Source: Acidobacteriota bacterium (GTDB lineage: Bacteria; Acidobacteriota; Blastocatellia; Pyrinomonadales; Pyrinomonadaceae). Taken from it: 64,000 nucleotides of DNA. Below are positions 1 through 9,700 of this stretch, piece by piece. The stretch is from NCBI GenBank assembly GCA_020200235.1, contig JAIVJC010000134.1, positions 25,875 to 89,874 of the forward strand, written 5' to 3'. The position numbers were made by a program, and so were the translations under genes. The notes under the pieces are model-generated. The model ran no database searches. It was not told the DNA's origin and saw nothing but the letters and a program-made list of their open reading frames with translations. Numbering within the stretch: the stretch's first letter is position 1; each line of letters opens with the position of its first letter.

Positions 1-1
1 C

Positions 2-679
2 AGGGGCGTGCCCTCCGTCATCACGATCAACCTGAAGTACCGCGAGGCCGCGAAGCGCCCCGCCGAAGCCGGCGGCGCGACGGTGTCGGTCACCGAGCTC
101 GACAAGAACATCCCCGAGAAGGCGCGTAAGGAGTTCCGGCGCGGCACGCAGGCGGCGCAGGCCGGCAAGACCGCCGAAGCTATCTCGTGCTTCAAGAAGG
201 CGCTCGACATCTACCCCGACTTCATGATGGCGCGCAACGATCTCGGCGTGCAACTCCTCGCCGCCTCGCGCCTGGACGAAGCCGCCGAGCAGCTGCGGCT
301 CGCCGTCAAGCTCGACCCGAAGGCGTTCAACCCGCAACTCAATCTGGGGATCGTGCTGGCGCGCCAGCAGCAGTTCGCCGACGCGGCGAGCGCCCTCGGG
401 AGGGCCGTCTCGCTCAACCCGCAGTCGGCGGCCGCGCGGCTCTACGCCGGGCAGGTTTACGCCGCGCTGGGCGACGCGGATCGCGCGGAGAGGGAGCTGA
501 AGTCCGCCTACAGCCTCGGCGGGGCAGACTACGTCGTCGCACTCTTCCACCTCGGCAACCTGTACCTGAACCGGGGCGAGCGCGAGCAGGCGCTCAAGAG
601 TTTCGAAGCTTTCTTGGCAGCCGCGCCCAACGCGGCTCACGCCCCCGAAGCCCGCAAGCTCGTCGGCGTGCTTCGCTGA
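2..679 (+). CDS. TPR-repeat protein, 5' end outside window
   Basis: The frame is open from the first bases of the window and a GTG at 8 is only the first possible start inside it, so I read this as the C-terminal part of a longer protein. About 225 residues are visible. From about residue 45 on there are roughly five tetratricopeptide units with the usual alanine, glycine and proline spacing (for example AISCFKKALDIYPDF, AADRAERELKSAY-like helices). TPR domains are protein-interaction scaffolds. In acidobacteria such modules often follow a PEGA or carboxypeptidase-regulatory domain in exported proteins, but nothing here proves export. It ends 81 bases before the receptor gene that follows. 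Confidence 0.75.
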   Translation, partial: RGVPSVITINLKYREAAKRPAEAGGATVSVTELDKNIPEKARKEFRRGTQAAQAGKTAEAISCFKKALDIYPDFMMARNDLGVQLLAASRLDEAAEQLRLAVKLDPKAFNPQLNLGIVLARQQQFADAASALGRAVSLNPQSAAARLYAGQVYAALGDADRAERELKSAYSLGGADYVVALFHLGNLYLNRGEREQALKSFEAFLAAAPNAAHAPEARKLVGVLR

Positions 680-760
680 ACATGGCAGACAAAAGATTGC
701 TGTTCTTTTGTAGGCTTCTTTGACCATTAACACTAACACCTGACTTACTCGGAGGAAAAA

Positions 761-3700
761 ATGAGTAATTCCAGAAGCAGAAGGGCAGTGGCTCTCGTCA
801 CGGCGCTCGCGCTCACCCTGGGCTTGTTGTTGCCCCTGTCGGTGACCCCGGCGATGGCGCAGGCCACGACGGGCGTGCTGACCGGCACGGTCGCCGACCC
901 GCAGGGCGGCGCGATCGCCGGCGCAAAAGTCACCGCGAAGAATCAGGACACCGGCGTCTCGGTGGACACCGTCGCCAACGGCGAGGGGAATTACACGTTC
1001 CCGCAACTCGCGCCGGGCAGGTACACCCTCACCGTCGAGGCGCAGGGCTTCAAGCGCTCCGAGGTGAAGGACGTCGACGTGCGCATCGGCACGACGATCA
1101 ACCAGAACGTGGCGCTCGAGGCCGGCGCGATCACCGAGACCGTGACGGTCACGGCCGGCGGCGCCGAGGAGGTCGCGCAGACCACCTCGCAAATCTCTTC
1201 GAGCTTCGAGGCGCGCAAGGTCGAAGAGCTCCCGTCCAACGCGGCGGGCGGCGGCATCGACACGCTGGCGCTCTTGGCGCCCGGCGTCGTCCCCGGCTTC
1301 GGCAACGTGAATAACAACGGCACGACGCTGTCAGTCAACGGCAACCGCGCGCGCTCGAACAACTTCACGCTCGACGGCACGGACAACAACGATCTGACCA
1401 TCGGCGGCCCGAACTTCTTCGTCTCGAACCAGGATTCGGTGCAGGAGTTCCAGGTCATCACGAACAACTACGGGGCGCAGTACGGTCGCAACCAGGGCGC
1501 GATCATCAACATCGTGACCAAGGGCGGCACGAACGAGTTCCACGGCTCCGCCTTCGAGTTCCACCGCAACTCCTCGGCGCTCGACGCGAAGACGAACCTC
1601 CAGCGCGCCGATCCGAACCGCGGCAAGCGCGACAAGTTCATCTCGAACGTCTTCGGCGGCACTTTCGGCGGGCCCATCGTCAAGAACAAGGCGTTCTTCT
1701 TCGTTGACGGTCAGATGATCCGCCCGAACAAGGACAGCTTCAACGTCAAGTTCCGCTTCCAGAAGTCGCCCGAAACTAACTTCGTCTCGCAGTCGAACGG
1801 CTTCATCGGCGACATCCCGTTTTCCAGCCGCAACCTGAACGGCACTTACACGCGCCAGTTCGGCGGCAGCGTCACCAACGAGTTCAAAGCCGCGTGGCAG
1901 AAACTCTCGGTGCTGTTCGGCGGCTGCACGACCATTGGCACCGACCCGCTCAAGGGCTGCATCCCCAACCCGACGACCGACATCGGCAAGTCGTTCACTA
2001 ACGTCAGCTTCAATTTCGTCGGCGCGGCCGGCACAGCCCTGCAGTCGGTCGGCCCCGCGACCAACGTGCCGCAGGGACGCCAGGTGAGAGTCGCGCAATT
2101 CGCCGACAACCTCTCGTGGGTCAAGGGTCGGCACACGATGGTGATGGGCGTTGACTACCGCAACCTGAACAACGCCGTCCCCTTCCTGCCCAACCTCAAC
2201 GGCGCTTTCCGCTTCCCGTCGCCGACGCGCATCGTCCAGAACTTCCCGGACCGCGTGATCGTCGGAGCGGGCGAGCCGGAGATCACCTACAAGGAGAACG
2301 ATCAGTTCTACTACTTCCAGGACGACTGGAAGGTGAAAGACAACCTGACCTTAAACCTCGGCATCCGCTACGAGTTCACGGGCCAGCCCATCAACACGCT
2401 GAACAAGATCACCACCGCGCGCGAGAGCAACCCTGCCACCGCGCTGTGGCGGCAGGATCTGCCGCTCTCGGTGCGCACCGTGCCGTTCATCCCGGCCGAC
2501 AAGAACAACTTCGCGCCGAGAGTCGGCTTCGCCTACTCGCCGCGCTGGGGCACGGGTAGTTTCAACAAGCTGCTCTTCGGCGACTCGGACGCGACCGTCA
2601 TCCGCGGCGGCTACTCCATCGCCTACGACCCGGCGTTCTACAACATCCTGCTGAACGTCTCGACCTCCGCCCCGACCGTGTTTTTGAACACCATCAACAA
2701 CACCGGGACGGCGGCGGCGCCGGGCTTCCGCCTGCCGGCGAACCCGACCGGCGACGTGGTGCGTAGCGCGCTCGGCTCGTTCATCCAGAAGAACACCTTT
2801 GATCCGCGGTTCTTCAGCCGCACCATCGTGGGCAACGACTTCCACTCGCCCTACTCGCAGCAGTGGTCGTTCGGCGTGCAGCGGCAGTTCAACCGCAACA
2901 ACGTCGGCGAGATCCGCTACGTCGGCAACCGCGGCGTCGGTCTCTTCACGACCGTCAACCGCAACCCGTTCATCGGTCGGGACGACACTGCCGCTGGTCG
3001 GGCGGCGAACGGTGGGCTGTACAACGGCTTCACCGTCGGTGGGATCACCTTCCCGAGCTTCAGGAACTTGCTCCCGCAGGGTGTCACGCCGCTCGTCTGC
3101 GTTGACGATCCGGCGACTCTCGACAACGAGGGCATCTGCAACGGGCGCATCCAGCGCGCCGGCCTGATCCGCTCGCGCGAGAACACCGGCTTCTCCAACT
3201 ACCACGGGCTTCAGACGCGCTACAACGGGCGGCTGATGAACCAGCTCACCGTCGGCTTGTCCTACACCTTCAGCAAGACCATCGACACGTCGTCCGAGAT
3301 CTTCGCGTTCGGCGAGAACGCGATCTCGAAGAACCCGTTCGACGTGACTCAGGGCGAGAAGGGCCTCTCCGGTAACGATCGCCGCCACGCCAGTGCGATG
3401 AACGTCATCTGGGACGTGCCCTACTTCAAGAGCCAGGAAGGCTTCGCCGGTCACGTGCTCGGCGGCTGGCAGGTCAACGCCGTCTACATTCTGGCGAGCG
3501 GACGACCCTTCACGCCGTCGCAGATCTTCAACGCGTTCGGGTTCATACCAACCTACCAGGACAACGGATTCGGGAACAGCTTCTTCGGGTTCGACTCCGT
3601 CCGTGCCTTCAGTGGTAACCCCAACGCGCCGCGCGACACGGTCGGCATCCACACCATCGACGCGGAGCTGATCTACGGGGCGTCGCCGAGCCCGACCGGG

Positions 3701-4093
3701 TTCTACTCGCTCAACGCGCTCAACAACGGCATCGAGACGCCGGTGACTCCCGCTGATGTGCGCTTCATCATCAACCTGCCGGGCGCGGCGAAGTTCTTCA
3801 ACAACCCGTTCGGCAACATCGGGCGCAACAGCGAGCGCGGCAAGGCGCTCAACCAGCTCAACCTCGGGTTCTTCAAGAACACGAAGGTCTTTGAGAGGGT
3901 GACCGTGCAGTTCCGCGCCGAGTTGTTCAACGCGCTGAACCACCCGAACCCCGGTTACGGCGTGGCTATTGAGAGCACACTGCCCGACACGTTCCTTGAG
4001 GACGCCGGTGCCCTCGGCAGCCGCTTCAACGTGCACAAGGATCAGTCGCTCAGCAGCCGCCGCGTCCAGTTGGGTCTTCGCATCATCTTCTAA
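761..4093 (+). CDS. Oar-like TonB-dependent receptor with carboxypeptidase-regulatory domain
   Basis: Outer-membrane beta-barrel protein of 1110 residues. A signal peptide (about 1-33, ending AMA-Q) is followed by a carboxypeptidase-regulatory-like beta-sandwich (about 36-120), a plug-like region (about 130-250, with LDGTDNNDL and IVTKGGTNEFHGS motifs typical of Oar-type receptors), then a long barrel ending in a terminal phenylalanine (LGLRIIF). The ATG is preceded by a strong ribosome site, GGAGG at 751-755. The family is greatly expanded in Acidobacteriota and is thought to import large substrates or oligosaccharides; the substrate cannot be read from sequence. A rho-independent terminator follows at 4131. 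Confidence 0.9.
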   Translation: MSNSRSRRAVALVTALALTLGLLLPLSVTPAMAQATTGVLTGTVADPQGGAIAGAKVTAKNQDTGVSVDTVANGEGNYTFPQLAPGRYTLTVEAQGFKRSEVKDVDVRIGTTINQNVALEAGAITETVTVTAGGAEEVAQTTSQISSSFEARKVEELPSNAAGGGIDTLALLAPGVVPGFGNVNNNGTTLSVNGNRARSNNFTLDGTDNNDLTIGGPNFFVSNQDSVQEFQVITNNYGAQYGRNQGAIINIVTKGGTNEFHGSAFEFHRNSSALDAKTNLQRADPNRGKRDKFISNVFGGTFGGPIVKNKAFFFVDGQMIRPNKDSFNVKFRFQKSPETNFVSQSNGFIGDIPFSSRNLNGTYTRQFGGSVTNEFKAAWQKLSVLFGGCTTIGTDPLKGCIPNPTTDIGKSFTNVSFNFVGAAGTALQSVGPATNVPQGRQVRVAQFADNLSWVKGRHTMVMGVDYRNLNNAVPFLPNLNGAFRFPSPTRIVQNFPDRVIVGAGEPEITYKENDQFYYFQDDWKVKDNLTLNLGIRYEFTGQPINTLNKITTARESNPATALWRQDLPLSVRTVPFIPADKNNFAPRVGFAYSPRWGTGSFNKLLFGDSDATVIRGGYSIAYDPAFYNILLNVSTSAPTVFLNTINNTGTAAAPGFRLPANPTGDVVRSALGSFIQKNTFDPRFFSRTIVGNDFHSPYSQQWSFGVQRQFNRNNVGEIRYVGNRGVGLFTTVNRNPFIGRDDTAAGRAANGGLYNGFTVGGITFPSFRNLLPQGVTPLVCVDDPATLDNEGICNGRIQRAGLIRSRENTGFSNYHGLQTRYNGRLMNQLTVGLSYTFSKTIDTSSEIFAFGENAISKNPFDVTQGEKGLSGNDRRHASAMNVIWDVPYFKSQEGFAGHVLGGWQVNAVYILASGRPFTPSQIFNAFGFIPTYQDNGFGNSFFGFDSVRAFSGNPNAPRDTVGIHTIDAELIYGASPSPTGFYSLNALNNGIETPVTPADVRFIINLPGAAKFFNNPFGNIGRNSERGKALNQLNLGFFKNTKVFERVTVQFRAELFNALNHPNPGYGVAIESTLPDTFLEDAGALGSRFNVHKDQSLSSRRVQLGLRIIF

Positions 4094-4130
4094 CGAAGGT
4101 GAGACTTTAGAGAACTAGCTTCTCTTTCGC

Positions 4131-4163
4131 GGGGAGGGGTCGAAAAGACCCCTCCCCTTTTTG
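4131..4163 (+). terminator. Rho-independent terminator of the first receptor gene
   Basis: Perfect 11-base stem (4131-4141 with 4147-4157), loop GAAAA, followed at once by a T tract. It lies 38 bases after the receptor stop codon. Confidence 0.85.
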
Positions 4164-4181
4164 TTTATGATCCAATGAAGA

Positions 4182-4211
4182 GAGGGCGCGGGGAGAACTC
4201 CCCGCGCCCTC
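4182..4211. terminator. Strong hairpin between convergent genes
   Basis: Perfect 14-base stem, arms 4182-4195 and 4198-4211, with a two-base AA centre. It sits 26 bases beyond the stop of the minus-strand VWFA gene and probably ends its transcript, although no clear T tract follows on the minus strand. Confidence 0.5.
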
Positions 4212-4236
4212 AAGTTTTCCGCGCCGCGCCGCTCGG

Positions 4237-6228
4237 TCAGTTCGTCACCGTGAAGTCGATGCTGCGCGAGATGACCTGCCGCTTCTTGTCGGCGAGCGGG
4301 TCGGTGACGACGAGCGTCAGCACGTAGCGGCCGGGGTTGACCTTCGAGAGCCCCAACTGCCCGATCTTGACGAGCTGACCCGGCTCCGCGCCCTTCGCCT
4401 CCACCGGCTGCTCCGGCTCCTGGAAGAGCACCTTGCCGCCCTGGCTGACGATGAGCCGCGAGCGCAGTTGCGGCTTGCCGCCCTCGCCCGCCTTCGGGTT
4501 GTAGATGATCGCGGCGTAGCGCAGGTCGTGCCTGCGCGAGATGGCGCGCGACGCCGACAGCGAGACGGGCGTCTTCGAGCCCGGCGAGTCCAGGCTGTAG
4601 AGGAGGATGCTGCTCATCGTCAACTGCTTGTTCGAGAGATCGGGCACCTCGAAGTAGCGCGAGACCGTGCCGAGGCTCCCCGTGCCCACCTCGCGCACGA
4701 CCAGGCGCACCTGGTAGTAGCCGGGCGCGAGCTGCGTGCTCGCCGTGTAGCCGAGCCCCGCGGCGAGGGCGCGGCGGTAGTCTTCCTCGGTGAGGTCGGC
4801 GGTGACGGTCTGGCTGATGCCGCCGCGGTTGCGCCCCGCCTGATCGAAGACGAAGCCGACCACCTCGAACGCGGCGTGGTACTTCCCTTCCGGCGTGCGC
4901 TCGAACTTGAGCTTGTGCGCGTCGATCTGGGCGTTGATGTCGAGCTGCGCCTGGTTGCTTGCCGGCACGAAGCGGTACTGGAGATCAGCCGACACGTCGA
5001 GATCGCGCCGGGCGACGGGCGAGCGCGCGGCGCGGATGATATCGTCCTCCTTAGTGCGGGCCACCGGCGCGCGCTCCTCGCGTGCGAAGAAGCCCTCGGC
5101 AGTCGAGACGCGCGCGCCGGGGCGGCGCACCCTGACCTCGATCTTGTGGAACTTGTTGTCGAACCTCTCGGACGGGCGGAAGGCGAGGCGGTAGTAGGCG
5201 CGGCTGCGCGCGAGCACGCGGTCGAGCGCGTTGCCGAAGTTGTTCACGTTGACGACTGCGAGACCGCCCGTCGTGCCGGCGAGCGCGCGCAGCGTGAGCT
5301 GTTCGGTGAGCGACCGCTCGCCCAGCAGCAGCGGATCGACGCGCCCCGCGGTGTTCGATCCGGCGCGCGTCAGGTCGAAGAGCGGCAGCCCGCCGGAGAT
5401 GAGCACGAGGTTCTTGCGCCCCGGAATCTGGCGCAGGCTGTCGACGACCTGGTTCGAGACCGACAGGGCGACGAGCGCGCGCGGCACCTGGTTCGTCCCC
5501 TCGCTCGGCCCCTCGATGGTGTCCGAAGGGCTGCCGACGGTGTCGGTCGCCGTCGCCACGCCGGTGCCGGCGACATCGACGGCGACTTGCGGGGGACCGA
5601 TCGCGCCTGTCCCCTCCGAGGAGAGCGCGAGGTAGGGCGGGATCGACCGCACCGAGAGCTGCGCCACGGCGCGGCGCAGAATCTGCTTGTCGTTGGTGAA
5701 CTGTTCGAGCAGTCCCTGCCCGCCGACGGTGCGGACGACTGCGACCAGATCACCCTCCTGCATCTTGTTGTCGATGAAGTCGGTGAGCATCAGGCGCACG
5801 CGCGCGAAGTCGGCGGCCGGGATCGTCACGTCGTCGACGACGAAGGCGACGACGCGGCGCACGTCCCGCGCCGAGAGATCGCGCGCGACCGAGGTGTCGA
5901 CGCCCGGCGCGATCTTCACGGCGTTCGCGCCGGCGCCCGCGAGCGCGCCCTCGGTGCGCCGCCCGGCGTCGACGCTGACGAACTCCAGGAACTGTAGCTC
6001 CTGCTTCTTGCCGCCGTCGTAGACTTCGAAGTCGGACATCTTCAGATCGGTGATGGGCTGATCGTTTTTGTCCAAGACGACGGCGTCAACCTGCACCAGC
6101 TCGGTCGTGATGCGCAGCACCTCCTCGTCGCCGGGCTGCGGCGGAGGGGGCTGCTGCGGTTGCTGTGCCTGAGCCGCGGTGCTGAGCGTGATGGACAGGC
6201 AGAGGTAGCAAGCTAGAACTTTTCTCAT
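4237..6228 (-). CDS. VWFA-related acidobacterial secreted protein
   Basis: 663 residues, signal peptide about 1-21 (ending AQA-Q) and then a proline/glutamine-rich stretch. The N-terminal block (about 40-80, VQVDAVVLDKNDQPITDL followed by DFEVYDGGKKQ) and the von Willebrand A-like domain (about 120-360) match the 'VWFA-related Acidobacterial domain' family. The usual metal-site DxSxS is replaced by VDDVTIP, so metal binding may be lost. The C-terminal half (about 420-660) has beta-rich repeats. Role unknown, probably periplasmic or surface adhesion or scaffolding. It is convergent with the upstream receptor and divergent from the next one. Confidence 0.85.
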   Translation of the reverse strand: MRKVLACYLCLSITLSTAAQAQQPQQPPPPQPGDEEVLRITTELVQVDAVVLDKNDQPITDLKMSDFEVYDGGKKQELQFLEFVSVDAGRRTEGALAGAGANAVKIAPGVDTSVARDLSARDVRRVVAFVVDDVTIPAADFARVRLMLTDFIDNKMQEGDLVAVVRTVGGQGLLEQFTNDKQILRRAVAQLSVRSIPPYLALSSEGTGAIGPPQVAVDVAGTGVATATDTVGSPSDTIEGPSEGTNQVPRALVALSVSNQVVDSLRQIPGRKNLVLISGGLPLFDLTRAGSNTAGRVDPLLLGERSLTEQLTLRALAGTTGGLAVVNVNNFGNALDRVLARSRAYYRLAFRPSERFDNKFHKIEVRVRRPGARVSTAEGFFAREERAPVARTKEDDIIRAARSPVARRDLDVSADLQYRFVPASNQAQLDINAQIDAHKLKFERTPEGKYHAAFEVVGFVFDQAGRNRGGISQTVTADLTEEDYRRALAAGLGYTASTQLAPGYYQVRLVVREVGTGSLGTVSRYFEVPDLSNKQLTMSSILLYSLDSPGSKTPVSLSASRAISRRHDLRYAAIIYNPKAGEGGKPQLRSRLIVSQGGKVLFQEPEQPVEAKGAEPGQLVKIGQLGLSKVNPGRYVLTLVVTDPLADKKRQVISRSIDFTVTN

Positions 6229-6738
6229 CTTCGTCTCCTCAAGCGTAAAGCTGATGCGGGGCGTCGCACCCGTCGCGAGTCAGGGGGGTCTGGGGTGGCG
6301 CGATTATAATTCAACCGCCGCGTTTCGGCACGCTCATTCCGCGCTTGCGCTTTTAGTTAAATTCGATTAAAACTCACGCGCTTCAGGGCACCCGTCACGG
6401 CGGCACGTTTTCCAGAAATCGCAATCGAAAATTCAGAAAATTGGAGGAACGCGCCCGCCGCGCTCCGCCCGCCCCGACGAACTTTCAACGGGCAGAATCA
6501 TTTAACTCACGGCGCGAAGCTGGCATAACGCTTGCATCTTTCATGACGGTTGATCCTTCGCACTGCATTCCTAAGTCCTTATCGGGTGTCGGGAATTAGT
6601 AAATTTCTTCTACCGCACTTTTCGTTTCGACACAGACGACTCGCCCTCGAAGGGAACCGCAAGCGCGAGTTAACACGCAACACAGTATGGAAGTCGTAAG
6701 GCTTCGAACCACTTTTCTCTCTCTGGAGGAGACCCAGC
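6229..6738. other. 510-base divergent intergenic region
   Basis: No coding sequence is supported here. It is more AT-rich than its surroundings. It holds a palindromic ATTATAAT (6303-6310) that offers a -10-like TATAAT on either strand, with no convincing -35 partner, and the sigma-54 match listed separately. It separates the minus-strand VWFA gene from the plus-strand receptor. Confidence 0.6.
6521..6536 (+). promoter_or_regulatory. Sigma-54 (-24/-12) promoter match
   Basis: TGGCAT-AACGC-TTGCA matches the RpoN consensus TGGCACR-N4-TTGCW at every position except the C-to-T at the sixth base, and GG and GC are exactly 10 bases apart. Expected transcription start is near 6548, giving a leader of about 190 bases before the receptor ATG at 6739. 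Sigma-54 promoters need an enhancer-binding activator; none is encoded in this window. Confidence 0.65.
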
Positions 6739-9700
6739 ATGAAGCAAGTTTTACTGAGATCAGCATCTGCCTGCGTGATTTTCGCGCTGTGCAGCCTACT
6801 GGCATTTGGCCAGGGGACGACCACGACCGGATCGATTACAGGGTCTGTGACCGACCCGACCGGCTCCGTGGTCGCGGGGGCGAGCGTCCTCGTTAAGAAT
6901 AACGCCACTCAGGTCGAGTACACGGCGGAGACTTCCGACAACGGTACGTTCTCGGTCCTGGCGCTGGGCACCGGCCTCTACACCGTTACGATCACCGCCC
7001 CCGGCTTCAAGCGGGCGGTCGCCAGCGAGGTGAAGGTCGACGTCGGTAAGACCTCCAGCATCAACGTCGCGCTCGAGCTCGGCGCGGTCACCGAGACGGT
7101 GACAGTCGTGGCGACCGGCGAGTTGCTACAGTCGCAGAGCGCGAACATCGCCAGCACCATCACGGGGCGGCAGATCACAGACCTGCCTTACGCATCCCGT
7201 AACGCGCTCGACGTCGTGCTGTTCCTGCCGGGAACCGCCACGGTCGGACGCCCGCGTTCGTCCTCCGTCAACGGCCTCCCGAAGGGCGCGCTCAACATCA
7301 CGCTCGACGGCGTGCAGGTTCAGGACCCGCTCCTGAAGAACAGCGACGGGTTCTTCACCTACATTCAGCCGAAGACCGACGCCATCGAAGAGGTCACGCT
7401 CTCTTCGGCGACCCCCGGCTCCGAGAGCGCCGGCGGCGGCGCCATTCAGATCAAGTTCGCCACGCGCCAGGGCTCGTCCGAGTTTCACGGCAGCGGCTAC
7501 ATCTACCACCGGAACTCCTTCTTCAACGCGAACTACTGGTTCAACAACAGGGACCTCAGAGAAGACCCGGTCGATCACAAAGCGCCGCGCAACCGCGTGC
7601 TGCTGACGCAGCCCGGCATCCGCATCGGCGGTCCCATCCGGATTCCCGGACTGATCAAGAATAACGAGACGGCGTTCTTCTTCGTCAACTACGAAGAGTT
7701 CAGACTGCCGGAGAGCTTCACGAGGCAGCGCACCATCCTCTCGACGGAAGCCCTCAACGGGACCTTCCAGTATGATCGAACCACTTCGAACACACTGCCG
7801 GCAGTGGGTAGCTGTGTTCCACACCCCACTAACCCCGCTCAACAGCGGTGCAGCGTGCCTCTGCTCACCCTCGCAGCCGCGCGCGGATTCACGGGAACAC
7901 AGGACCCGACGATCAGCGCCCTTCTCGCCGCGATCCAAGCGTCGACGAGCAACGGCGGCGTGGCGGCTCTCGCCGATCCCAACCTGAAGCAGTTCAGCTT
8001 CATCAACACGGGCGGGCAGACGCGCAGGTTCCCGACCGTGAACCTGACCTGGAACGTCACGAAGAGTCACCAGCTCACGAACGTCTGGAACTACCAGGAC
8101 TTCGCGTCGGTGGTGGACTTCCTCAACAACGCCGACCCCAGGTTCCCCGGCTTCCCGAATTTCGGAAGCCAGTCGTCGAACCGCTTCTCCAATTCGACGA
8201 CTCTCGTCTCTAAGGTGACCAACTCCATCTCCAACGAGGCGCGCTTCGCGCTCGTCGGCGGCACGGTGGTCTTCTTCCCGGAGACGAACCTCGCGCAGTT
8301 CGCCAATCAGGGCGGCTTCAACTTAGGGATCGGCGCCGCCGGCATCACGACGGCGACGGCGGTCAACTCACCGCAGCGTCGCAACAGCCCCGTCCAGACT
8401 TTCACCGACAACCTCAACTGGGGCAAGGGCAACCACAGTTTGACCTTCGGCGGGAGTTTCTCGCGCACCAACCTCTTCAGTTACTTCCCGAACGGCGGTC
8501 TCGCCCGGGGCGTGACCCTCGGCATCGACACGAGCTTAGACCCCGCACGCGTTCTGTTCGACGCCACCAACTTCCCCGGCGCGAATACCACCCAGCTCGC
8601 GAACGCGAGGGGCATCTACGCCACCCTCGTCGGGCGGGTCACGGGCGTCGGCGGGACGGCCGTGCAGGACGAGGACTTGAAGTACACGCTGCAGGGCAAC
8701 ATCGTCGAGCGTGCCGGGCAGAAGGCCTGGGGCGTGTACGCCCAGGATCAGTACCGCTTCCGCCCCAACGTCACCCTCACCTACGGGCTCCGCTACGAGC
8801 TGCAAGGTCCCTACTACGCGAAGAACAACGCGTACACCGTGCCGCTCAGCTTCGACAACATCTTCGGCTGCTCGGGCCCGAACAACTTCTTCCACCCGGA
8901 TGGTTGCACGAACCCGAAGACGCAGGTGCAGAGGTTGGAGCCGGGATCGAACGCCTACAACACTGACAAGAACAACTTCGCCCCGAACGCGGGCATCGCT
9001 TACAGCCCCGACTGGAAGAGCGGGTTCATGCACCGCATCTTCGGCGACAGCGGTCAGAGCGTGCTGCGCGCCGGCTTCTCGGTCGCTTACACGCAGGACG
9101 GCACCAACGTCGGCTCTACGGGTCTGGGCACGAACCCGGGTGCTTTCTTCAGCGTCGCCCGCAACACGGGAAACAACACGGTGGCCAACGGCGGTGCCTG
9201 CGACACCTGCCTGACTCCCGGCACGCTGTTCAGGAACGGGCTTCCGACGCCGGTGATCAACACGCCGACCTTCCCGTACACTCCGGGCACCGCCGAGCAG
9301 GCGATTGCCTTCACCCCGAACCTGCGCACCGGCTACGTCATGTCGTGGTCGGGCGGCTTCCAGCGTGAGCTCATGAAGGACACGGTGTTCGAAGCGCGCT
9401 ACGTCGGAAACCGAGCCCGCAAACTCGCGCGCCTCTTCTTCATCAACGAGGTCAACACGATCGAGAACGGGTTCATCAACGAGTTCCGGCTGGCGCAGCA
9501 GAACCTGATCGCCAACAACGCTTTCACCGTCACCAGCCCGACCGGCGTCGTGACAAGGCCGCGAGCCGGCAGCTTCGCTTACTTCGGTCCCAACACAGGG
9601 ACTTCGCCGCTGCCGATCTACTTCGCTTACTTCCAGGGTCAGCCGGTGGCGAACGCCACCAACCCGGCGCTCTACACCTCGACGAACTTCGCGAGCACGA

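Noticed and set aside
679-705. TGGCAG...TTGCTG upstream of the first receptor as a sigma-54 site
   Set aside because: GG and GC are 13 bases apart instead of 10.
2351-4036. Long minus-strand open frame antisense to the first receptor (561 codons)
   Set aside because: Val/Arg/Glu-rich shadow of a high-GC gene; no ribosome site, no family likeness, and the plus-strand receptor is clearly real.
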